DNA of 64,000 nt from Eremophila alpestris peregrina (lineage: Eukaryota > Chordata > Aves > Passeriformes > Alaudidae). The notes under the pieces were generated by a model, which was not told the origin of the DNA, made no database searches, and saw nothing but the letters and a program-made list of their open reading frames with translations. Positions 54,795 through 64,000 of this stretch are shown in pieces. The DNA is taken from the NCBI GenBank assembly GCA_009792885.1, contig WMCF01000006.1, forward strand, positions 1,240,001 through 1,304,000, written 5' to 3'. Position 1 is the first letter of the stretch, and each line of letters begins with the position of its first letter. The translations under genes were made by a program, and so were the position numbers.

Positions 54795-57700
54795 TTGAAA
54801 ATTTAACAAAACCACTGAAATCAGTTTTTTCTATCTTGCAGAATTTCACTTACCAAAGACATGAATTTTTTCTGTAATTAATATCAAATGTGTTGTCCAC
54901 TATACCTGGTATTAAATAGGAAGAAAAAAAGGCAAGAAACCAAATAGATAAATGTAGGTAAAAATAATCTTTATAAGAAAATTTAAAAATTCAGTACTGT
55001 TTTACTGATCTTTCTTCAATAGAAACCTCAAAGAGGTATTTCTGAATTAGAAATCTGATGCACAAATTCAGAAGGCCTTTCCAAAGAGGTTAGTTAACAA
55101 CACAGTCCACACTACCTCAATGACTCAATAGGATGTACAGCCATGTTCTGCATAAGGAAAAAACCCAAACATGCTACACCCAGGTGCTCTTAATTAATTT
55201 CAAACAGCAAACATGGTGGGGGGAGAGGGAGTAGGAGGAATAACAAAAATAAAGAAATAAAAAAACAGTCATAACTTCAAAGAAGTCCTTTTATTTGTGG
55301 TGTTTTCCTTCACTTATAGTAACATGCTTTCAGTGGTCTTCCCAGCAGACTCCTACCAAGGAGATTAATTTAAATGCCAAATCTTGCATGAGAGGTGAAA
55401 AATGCTGAAATCAGTTACAAAGTCTATCAAAACACCATCAAACACTATTTTTATGCAAAGCAAAACACCAGGTGTTTGCTCTGCAGTGTCAGGGTGCTCG
55501 TATATGCAATTTATTTTCCCCCTGTATAAACTGAGAAATAAGCTGACCCTGTGGATAGGAGACTGCTTACTCTTCTGATGGAATCTGTAACACACTTTGC
55601 ATTATAGGGAAAAAGTTAATTCTGCTCAACAACATGCCGTGCCCTTCAGTATCTGATTTTATGTACCATTCCATGGATAGCTGGTTTTAACAGCTTATTT
55701 ATTTTTCCTCCAAGTGCAGCTTTTGAAACGGAATATTTTGATGCTTTCCCTGGAAGCAGATAGCATCAGACCCCTTGTGTGAGGGCAAATACAGAACCAC
55801 AATAAGAACATCCAGTTAAATACAAAAAAAGTCCACAAAAATTACTCTGTCCCAAGCATGAAGATTATTAGATTTAAAAAGGCAGACTTTCTGAAGAAAA
55901 GTATTCATCGAGCATAGTACAAAACTATCCACTTCAGAATTTTTATACTATCCCCTGGAGTATTTAATATTGGTCAGGAATCTCACTGATTCATGATGCC
56001 AGAGAGAAAAAGCTCTGGGGCCATTCATCACCAGCCAACAACCCAAAAAAACCTTGGATGAATAGCAAGGAATGTAAGAATTAAGAGCCTATTTCAGTCT
56101 TGGATTTAGTAAACTCTCAGAAATACTAAGGGAGCTCCAGCAAGATAACATTGATACTCAAGAGAACTCAATGCTTCAAAGTCATAGGGGATCTCTAGGA
56201 CCAGTTCATCTATACTTATGTCAATACAGAATAATCCTATGAAAGGAAAAGGAAGTAGCATTTTATTTTACTCTCAGATCATTTCTGTTTGTTAATAATT
56301 TTACTAACAATATCAAATTAATAGTAAGCATAAATAAAATATGAATCTATAAAATAAAATACATTACGTATTTACCAGAAAGATTACAAATGCAGTGAAA
56401 GAGGAAGGAAATTAAGTAAGTTGCCTTGATGATTCAAACATTCACATGGGATTAAATTATAGCATCTCTATTGTTCCCTAATAAACACTAGGAAATAGAG
56501 GTCATTATTCTACATCCCTGATGGCTTGCTGCTGAAGTAATTGGAAATGCAGTGGGATGAATCTGACTTTTTATCCTTTTTAAAGAATCCCAAGAGTAGT
56601 GCTGTTTGGTTGGGTTTTTTTTAAATGCATCATTTACCAACAGCATCACTGAATTAACACTACCACAAAATGACAGATATCAAACTTAAGGCTGTATATC
56701 ATAAAAGAAGGTATCTTATGAGTTACTTTTCCCTGTATTTTCTTTTTAAGAAGAAATGTGTAGTGCATGCCCTCTGATTGTTCTGACTAGTAGTCAATTT
56801 TGTAGCATCAAGAAATAAAAGACAAGGATAAAAGAAATTGACTTGCAATAATCACCATATTATTACTGCTGCCAATGATAATGGCTACAAAGTCTTACAA
56901 AACAGAATATTTATGTGATACACAGTTTCATTTAACTTTATACTTCAGTGTTTTTTCCAATAATACTGTTCATAATGTCTTGTTTCATTAGCTTCTTTTA
57001 AATTAAAAAAAAAATAGTTCCTTTTGGTTCTTTATGCAGGAAGGACAGAAGACTTGCTAAACATCTCTCAAACTATTTCCTTGAGCATCAGAAACACTTC
57101 ATTCATACACTCAGTGGACAAGCACTCCAACATTGTGCGTTCACCAAGACAAAAATATAATTTGACTTATGAAGAATTTAATAGGCACCAGATGAGAAAC
57201 AAATTTGTTATATGAATATATGCTTTTCATATTCAAATCTGATTAATGCACTTATATGTATGCTCATAATTTAATAAAATAAAGTTCAAGGCAGGGAAAC
57301 AAGATCATTAGCTGGCATGCAAAATTAGTATCTGTCATTCCATATTCTCATACATCCTGCATTCACTGATACAATAATGTATTTTACTATCACATGCTGC
57401 AAGAACTAAAAGAAAGTTGAAAGTAGTATGATGAAGTGTATCCATAAATAGCCACAACATTGGCTAGCTGTTTTTCTTCAAGCCTCTACAAAATGTCAAA
57501 AAAGAACAAGCTTTTTAAAAATAACTTTTGCATGTTTTCTTTTATGCAGAAGGAAATAAAATTCTTAAAGACCTGCATGCCATATCTCAAACTTTCCCAT
57601 TAGCTGAGAATTTTGTTTAATATTGTCACTAAGCTGCAAATTGGCTGACTTTAAGTGCTTCCAGCAGAGAAATCTAAGTGGATGCATAATGCTCCAAAAC

Positions 57701-58020
57701 TTCCTCAGAAACAAGCAAAAGTGTTCTGAAGATTCCACAGTTAAATTAAAGTTTTTCAAGCAAAATCTTATAGTAGTAATCTCTTTGGCACACTGATCCT
57801 CACAGGGACCTCTGGATTCTATGAATACATGTAGAAAACTGCAGTAAGAGACTGGGGAATAAAAAACCCACATCTCTGAAAAAGGTGATACTTTTACTCC
57901 AGTAATAATTAAACAAATTCCACCAAAAGGCAGCTCAAACTTTTTAAACCTAGAGAAATTCTACGTTTGATAAATTTTCTTATGCAAATATAACCACCAT
58001 GAAAACTGTGTGTCCTCAAT

Positions 58021-58048
58021 GTTCTCATTCTGGACTGAGAATGAGAAC
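58021..58048. repeat. Perfect 11-bp inverted repeat (hairpin)
   Basis: GTTCTCATTCT (58021-58031) is followed by a six-base spacer GGACTG and the exact complement AGAATGAGAAC (58038-58048). A CCTCA/TGAGG pair outside it (58014-58018 with 58053-58057) could extend the stem after a small bulge. It sits at the left edge of the LTR-like element. Confidence 0.9.
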
Positions 58049-58647
58049 TGGATGAGGTTATTCCAAACTGAGCAAAAAGCTGGTTACAAGTGATTTCCCA
58101 CCAAGAGCAGCTTCTCTCTACATGATGACCCTACAGGGACCCACACTGGAGTAGCCTGTTCCTGAAGGACTCAGTCCTGCAGGAAGGATCCATGGTGGAG
58201 CAGGACATGAAGAACTGCAGCCCACGGGAAGGACTCATGTTGGAGAAGTTTGTGGAGACTGTCCCCCAAGGGAGGGACAGTACAGGAGCAAGGGAAGAGT
58301 GTGAGGAGGAAGGAGGTGCAGCCCTCATTCCCTGTGCCACTGGCAGGGAGGAAGTAGAGAACTGGGATTAAAGTAGAGCCTCAAAAGAAAGGAGGAGCAG
58401 GAGAATTTTCTTTAAGATTGGGGTTTAATTTCTTATTACCCTACTCTGATTTGGTTATTATTAAATTAAACAGATTTCCCCAAGTCGAGTGTGTTTTGCT
58501 CGTGCCAGTGATTGCCAAGCAGTGTCTCCCTGCCCTTATCTCAGCCCAGCCTTCCCTTGTATTTCCTCTCCCCTGCCCAGACGAGGAGGGCAGTGACAGA
58601 GCAGCTTTGGTGGGCACTGCTAATCCAGCCAGGGTCACCCTACCACA
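58040..58647 (+). mobile_element. Avian endogenous-retrovirus-type LTR, probably solo
   Basis: The sequence follows an LTR widely dispersed in bird genomes as I recall it: repeated GGGACCCACACTGGAG / GAAGGACTCATGTTGGAG blocks, then AAGAGTGTGAGGAGG, a T-rich stretch, ATTAAATTAAACAGATTTCC, CCCAAGTCGAGTGTGTTTTG, and the closing AGCAGCTTTGGTGGGCAC and CAGCCAGGGTCACCCTACCA. The 3' edge is set at ACCACA (58647); the 5' edge is uncertain and could lie nearer 58010. No gag, pol or env frame is seen on either side, so it reads as a solo LTR without coding capacity. Its assignment to an ERVL-like family is tentative. It is opposite in orientation to ARHGAP42. Confidence 0.8.
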
Positions 58648-58879
58648 CTCAGCTATACATTCCATGCATTCCCATGGAAATCATATTGATATAGAACGAA
58701 ATCTATCATTCCATCTGACTGGTCTTCTTTCACTTAATAATATTAATATTTTTTCCTTGTTTTATGGTAAAGGCCTTCCTATATCTTTTACAAAAACACT
58801 ATATGGCAAGATCAAATTGTAAACCAAAGATAGGCCATGAACTTCTCAAAGTGAAAATGGTAGTGATTCCTCAGAAGGN

Positions 58880-58921
<42 letters not shown>
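58880..58921. repeat. A42 homopolymer next to an ambiguous base
   Basis: Forty-two consecutive A directly follow a single N at 58879. It is the longest homopolymer in the window. Neither a retrocopy body upstream nor target-site duplications were recognised. The N suggests that run length was not resolved during assembly. Confidence 0.9.
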
Positions 58922-58924
<3 letters not shown>

Positions 58925-60158
58925 AGGAAAAAATAGAGAGAAAATAATACTAGATTATTTGCACATATTATGAAAGACTAAGGAGTTTGCTTTTTTTCCC
59001 CTAATAGTTAACTCATAACAATCTTTAACTGGAAAGCTATTAATTTTAAAACATTGTTTAGCTAAGGAATTAATAAGTGTTCTGCTAACCAACTTTTAAG
59101 GTGGTAAGTACAGAACAATCAACACTTCCAGCTACCCAGGATAAACATTTAGCATGAAGCAAAAACAATTTTTACTTTTATACATTTAAGTGATATTAGC
59201 TATGCAATGGTACTAAACAATGTTATGACTTTACCATTTTTAAAATATTTATCTAAACAGAAATAGTGGGAGAGAAATTCTATGGCTATTTACTTCTAGG
59301 ATTAGACAATTTATATAAACTTCTTTCTGAATTAGTAAATTTGTTCCAATCTGAGTCATAAATGCCTTAGCTCAATGTTCTAAGTACCCATAACAGGAAG
59401 GGAAACCAGGACAGACATAATCTTTGGATGGATTAGAGCTAGTTAAACTTTCATGAGATTTAAAAATCCCCCTACTGATGTTAATTCTTAGCTCACTCCT
59501 TTATTCATGACTGACTCCCAAGGAAGGACAAAAATAGCTTTGCTGCTTACCTGAGTTTTTTTTAATAGTTCCATAAAAATACACTTAAAACTTCTTTAAT
59601 GAATTAGTATTTGAATAAAAATATAAAAATCAAAGCAAACAGCAGATTCAAAATAGCATAAGAACACCATATCAGTGGATGACTCTAGCAACTCTGATCC
59701 ATAACATATTCTACAAGAGTTTCTTTCGGGTGATGAATTTGCTTTCCCTTCTTATCCCCTACCACATTCTTGAATTATTAGCATACATTCACGGGACAAA
59801 CTGAAGAGTATTTCAATAAATATAAATACAGATCTGTATTTCCAGAATAAGCTTTTTGCAGGAAGGGAAAGGTACACCAGCATTCAAAGCTTATTTTGGG
59901 TCAGGGAGCAGGGAGGTAGGAAATTGAGAGATTTTAAAATCAATGCAAAACTCTTTGGTTGAACAGTTTACTAAAAGTTGCTATAGTTTGTGCTAGTACA
60001 TTTCTGCCTTTGCATAAGAATTCCAAATAATTCTTATGATATACTTAACCTCTACTTCACAAATAAAATTTATAAAAAATCACTTCAGAGACAAAGAAAA
60101 AAGTGTATTATTTTACTCAAGGAAAGGTCCAGTGCAAGTTTACTGCCAGCAAACTTAC

Positions 60159-60220
60159 CAGTCGTCTTCTCTCCTCTTCAACAGCAATCAGGAGCCGAGC
60201 AAACTCCTTCAATGACTGGG
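60159..60220 (-). CDS. ARHGAP42: ARHGAP42 BAR-domain exon (62 nt), most 5' exon in window
   Basis: The exon begins with two bases that complete a split codon (G|CC, Ala) and then encodes 20 residues, QSLKEFARLLIAVEEERRRL, an amphipathic helix of the BAR domain (about residues 84-104 of the human protein by remembered numbering). The acceptor is strong: a long T/C-rich tract ending TTTCAG at 60221. The donor is GTAAGTTT, the complement of 60151-60158. The 62-nt length is not a multiple of three, so skipping it would shift the frame. It is followed by a 27.5-kb intron. Most of the exon is read as open on neither strand beyond its borders, so it is identified from homology and splice signals rather than from a long open frame. 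Confidence 0.93.
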
Positions 60221-63200
60221 CTGAAAGGAAAACAAACAAAAAGAATGTTCTGCTTAAAATGAGATTTTAAGACCAGGTGAGTCCATTATCTGGATTGAAG
60301 CTACAGTGATAAAATATTGCTCATACACTGCAATGTAATCAGTACCCTTAAATGAGACAGACTGAAGCAGGCAGCAGGTCAAGAACAAAGAAAAAGAACC
60401 TGAGTCTTAAGAGTTATATGTATTTTAAAAATATTTTTAATGGAATATGGCAAATTGAATTTTCTGAAACATGGAAAGATCAGTCTCAAAACAGAAGAAT
60501 TCTGCTTTCAGCCACTAAATTCACTTTAGCATACAATGAGCAGAAAGAAAATGCCAAGAAAAAAAATTGAGTTTCTCCCACTAAGGTGGGAGAACAAGTA
60601 TTTGCAAGAACTATGAAAAATATTTGGGTATATATTTGAAACTCAACATTTTAGAAGAAATGCCAAGTGTTTAGATTTAACTGCTCTTTGGCTTTATGTT
60701 TTACAAGGACAAGGTCTCAGGTGACCCAAACAGATGATTGATTTATAAGCTTTGAATTCTGTAACAACTGTGACAGAGGCTTTGCTCAAAACTGTTTTCA
60801 AGGAGAAGTCAAAGGGCTGAAGCAGAGTCAATGGAAACATAATACAAGAATTAACCCTAAAAGAGGGGAAGAAAGAGGAAAACATTCTGAAAACTTTTAT
60901 GTAAGCATGTGGCACAAACCTGTCTAGAAAAATCTTTCTTTCCATTTGTATTACTTTCTCAAGGGCATAGGGGTTACTCCCATTCAGCATCATAGTCCCA
61001 TAGGTGACAATTCGAGAGAACAATCATGTGAAGAGAGTTGAGTATCCTATTTTACTTTCTCCTGATGCAACTAGCAGTAATTGCTACCAATGACAGGATG
61101 CTACATTTTGTGGTTTAAAGCTCTGAACTCAGAATACAGATTGCTAAATACTACAGTTTCTTACAATAATCTTGAGGCAATCTCAATCATTTTGAAAGAG
61201 GTAAAAAACAAACATTGAAAAAACCCTCAGATTTACTCAAAAGAACATGACTGAAAAACTTTTCAGTTAACCAACTTATAATGATGATGGTATGCTAATA
61301 GAACTCCACCTCTTTCTTATTTTTTCATCTTCTTAAATGTATTTTGTGTCAGTCTCTAATAATATGGCTTTATCCCTTCTCAACTTCTCTAAAAGATTTA
61401 AGGAAATAAGCACATTTTCTAGAAAGTACTGGAATAGATCCTTCAAGAAGGAACTAGTATCTGGTTCACCTTAACTGCCTTGTCTGCATTAATGAACTGC
61501 TACTTAGTTTTTGGACCATTCCCAAATAATTTCTATCCTTTATACCATCTGGACCTTGCAGAGGTCACTCTTGCATTCTCCTTTCTCTCTGTTAACTGTT
61601 ACAATTGAAGAACACTTAGCTGTTTTTCCCAATGTCTTCTGCAAGAAATTTCATAGCTAAATTTTTTTGCAACTAAGATGTTACATATATGTTGCACATT
61701 TTGACCTCTAAGACATTGTTTCCTGACAAATTATTTTTTTTCCCATTATGACTTCTTGGTTTAGTCCAAATACACCTGGCAAGTTAAATATCCATCTACT
61801 TGGGCCTTGAGTCTTTTCCTTTAATATTTTCCCCTGAGAACACAAGCACCAGAAAATTTTTCCAGTTATGATGATCTCAAGAATTTTAGTTTGATATCCA
61901 CTGAATTCACTCAACCTCTTAGTCAGCTCATAATATCCCATGAAAAACAAACAGGTAAAGAAATAAGATGATGAACTAACTGGTTATACCTGACTAGGAA
62001 TCGGTAGAGCGTTACACTCAAGAATATCTAAGTACCCAATATGAAATGCTAAAAAACTAAATAACTCACCAGCCAGACATGGCTAAACTATGAGGATGTG
62101 GAGGGGGGTGGGAAGAAGGGGAATGCAAAAGGAACCCAAAACACAAAACCAGTACAAGAAGCTTTTCAAATTTCAAGGCAGAACCAGAGAGTTTTTTAGT
62201 TTCTAAATTGAAACATTTGCTTAAGATTAAAATAAATTCAGGTCAGCCACAGGAAAAAAGCATATAAAAGTGTTCTCTAAGTGTGCAAATCAAGATTTTC
62301 CTCAATATTTAACATTAATATAAAGGTACTAGTCTGTCACCTGTAGTGTCTCAGCTAAAGACTGAGAAACTGTCTACATCTTTCCTCCACATTGGCTCAT
62401 CTTTGGGGGAATTATAAGGGTCAAAGTTTCACTAAGAACACAGAACCTACACTCTTCAGCAGCACTAAGACAAACCATTCCCCTGAGACTTTGATTGCAG
62501 AGACACCTTTGCATCAAAACTGAGTCTCTGACCTCTGATGCTCGCTGTCCAACATCCACATCCATCCCTACATCCAGCCATGGGATGTCCTTCCCCAGCT
62601 CAGGAGGTGCACAGGGAGAACTTGGCATTGTGTTGCTCAGAGCATAATGAAGGATGCACACCCCATACAGAGTTCTCCAACACTGACATCTCTGGCGACC
62701 CCAAAGGTTCTTCTGTCCTTGCAACGCCACCACATACATCAAGAAAGGCTTTACCCATGCCAGCTCTCCAATAATAGCCCTGAGTACTGCAGAACTGATC
62801 TTTCATGTCATTACACCCTTCTTCCCATACAACCCCTGCTCAGTGTGGCCTCATTAAAAGCCAGGGTCTGTCCCCAGAGAACTTCGGCTGTGCTGGAAGC
62901 TGCCGTGGGAGGGGGAAAGGGAAGGAAAAAGAGCCCTTTCTCCCCTTTTCCCAGTGTACCCTTTTTCCTTCCTTCTCCCCCCTTCTCCCACAGAGCCCTC
63001 TGGTTGCAGAGTGGAGACAGCTTTGCCTCACCTCAGTTTGGGCTGGGCAGACAGAGGGATGCTGAGGGCAGAAGTCACTGAGGGGTTTGAGGCCTCCCAG
63101 GCAATTCACCCACAGGGCACTGGGCACCTTGGAGATCTGGGCAGGGGCATCCTTCCCTTCCACAACTAGAACCTTCATCAGGATCTCAGCAAAAACCCTG

Positions 63201-64000
63201 GGCACACACATCTAACTCTGGATTCACAGCTCTCAACAGGAAACAAACAGATATTTAAACAATGATAACTTGAGATGCTTTTGTGTAGTTGAAAACCAGA
63301 TTTAGAAATCAGACCCATCTGTGTCAGATGCAGCCCACTGTCTGTCAGGACACTCAGGTATTACACAGCAGCCTCACAATCTTTTCTTAGTAATGCTACA
63401 ACATTTTTTTAAATCCACTTCTTTTTAATCAGGATAGACATGGAAGAATTAAAATGAACTTTGTGAACACAAAAGGGGGTGGGAGGAAGGAGAGTCAAGT
63501 ATTTTGCAAGAGGAAATGTCATGGGAATGTGCTGATAAGAAATAAATTCTGAAAACACACCAATAATATGAAGTACAATATGTAGCCTATCATACTAAAT
63601 ATAAATATATTTGTAGCTATTTTCATAAAGAATTATCATTATTGTTAGGCCATTTTAAGAAAAACTAAGAGCTGACTCAACACTTGATTCAAAGTCATTA
63701 GGCAATATTAACTTTAAAATCCCAACAGTTTTACAGTCTGCTTTTTATTTAAGGGCTAATCAAAAGGACTTGCAAGATACATTTGGTATCATGATGGGAA
63801 TGATGCCTGTGAAAATCAATGCCCAAGAAGCCAAAACAATTGAGTCTGTACCCAGATGTACACTTGTGGTCTCATTCATCACAATCACAACAGGTTGCCA
63901 GCTGCTCTCTCTGGAGTGTTCCCAGCTCAACAATAATGTACTGCAAAATTTTCCTTGTTCAGGAGAAAGGGCTCCCATTATTTTATTTACCACAAAAGAA
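60221..64000 (-). other. Intron upstream of the first exon in view (partial, at least 3.8 kb)
   Basis: The preceding BAR exon (the SLQDFQFECIGDAETDDEI region in GRAF3 as remembered) was looked for and not seen, so it lies to the right of the window. Most of the stretch is AT-rich unique sequence. The patch 62540-63220 is clearly GC-richer and contains a purine/pyrimidine inverted repeat, but I could not assign it to a gene or repeat family. Confidence 0.7.
62907..62989. repeat. Polypurine tract with matching polypyrimidine tracts (imperfect inverted repeat)
   Basis: A 27-base pure purine tract (62907-62933) is followed immediately by 19 pyrimidines (62934-62952) and, after a six-base break, by 31 more pyrimidines (62959-62989). 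The reverse complement of the purine tract aligns closely with the second pyrimidine tract, so the region can form an imperfect hairpin of about 25 pairs or an intramolecular triplex. Confidence 0.85.

Larger units (their letters stand above)
32652..60158 (-). other. Intron, 27.5 kb, repeat-bearing
   Basis: This is the largest intron in the window. It contains three CR1 3' fragments and a tRNA-derived SINE-like relic (36.5-39.6 kb), a C-rich run (35193-35209), an assembly gap (46324-46458), several homopolymers, an A/C-rich tract (47468-47558), a probable solo LTR (58040-58647) and an A42 run (58880-58921). The neighbouring exons join without a frame gap, so no BAR exon is missing. The rest is unique AT-rich sequence in which I saw no gene. 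Confidence 0.75.
1..64000 (-). other. ARHGAP42: ARHGAP42 (GRAF3) gene, internal part: six exons and their introns
   Basis: The whole window appears to lie inside one gene read right to left. Six minus-strand segments with canonical AG/GT borders translate, in order, to consecutive parts of GRAF3: the C-terminal two thirds of the BAR domain and the first strand of the PH domain. GRAF-family proteins are cytosolic and membrane-curving (BAR), phosphoinositide-binding (PH), RhoA/Cdc42-directed GAPs with a C-terminal SH3. GRAF3 is known for lowering RhoA activity in vascular smooth muscle. ARHGAP42 was preferred over its paralogues ARHGAP26 and ARHGAP10 because the BAR-PH linker reads [14 protein letters not shown], the GRAF3 form as I recall it; the paralogues differ there. 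The first exons, the rest of PH, RhoGAP and SH3 are outside the window. The paralogue call rests on remembered family sequence, not a search. Confidence 0.93.

Noticed and set aside
58418..58822. 134-codon plus-strand open frame over the LTR
   Set aside because: It overlaps the noncoding LTR sequence and shows no viral or host protein similarity; treated as chance.
61985..62030. Possible second tRNA-like segment (GGTAGAGCGTTACACTC)
   Set aside because: It resembles a D-arm by eye, but there is no B box, anticodon stem or acceptor pairing downstream.
62647..63211. Overlapping open frames of 123-144 codons on both strands
   Set aside because: They lie in GC-richer, low-complexity Pro/Ser/Lys-coding sequence on both strands at once, the pattern of stop-poor noncoding DNA rather than a gene.

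Overview
The window is vertebrate intronic DNA from a bird, probably a songbird. It is AT-rich and gene-poor, contains CR1 LINE pieces and an avian-type LTR, and carries one tRNA-Ile-derived SINE-like relic of a kind known from passerines. It holds six short, well-conserved exons of a single gene on the minus strand. These translate to the BAR domain and the first PH strand of ARHGAP42 (GRAF3), a Rho GTPase-activating protein. No bacterial features, operons or CRISPR arrays are present.

Layout in transcription order (right to left): intron 60221-64000 (its 5' exon lies outside the window); exon 60159-60220; intron of 27.5 kb; exon 32580-32651; intron of 16.9 kb; exon 15600-15701; intron of 4.4 kb; exon 11104-11214; intron of 6.3 kb; exon 4653-4757; intron of 3.4 kb; exon 1141-1270; intron 1-1140. 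Every exon has AG/GT borders. The six join in phase to 582 nt, with no internal stop in the inferred frame. The start codon, first BAR exons, rest of PH, RhoGAP domain and SH3 domain lie outside the window.

Mobile DNA is concentrated in the two largest introns. A 1.4-kb CR1 fragment with a dead reverse transcriptase lies at 28582-29975. Three short CR1 3' ends and the SINE-like relic sit together at 36.5-39.6 kb. A probable solo LTR lies near 58.0-58.6 kb. The rest is unique intronic sequence with homopolymers and A/C-rich tracts, a 135-base assembly gap at 46324-46458, and a GC-richer patch at 62.5-63.2 kb that I could not assign.

I found no convincing new biological system. The points most worth a second look are the SINE-like relic with a non-pairing acceptor arm, an unexplained 24-bp direct repeat at 13.4/14.6 kb, a purine/pyrimidine inverted repeat at 62.9 kb, and the run of four frame-preserving BAR exons.
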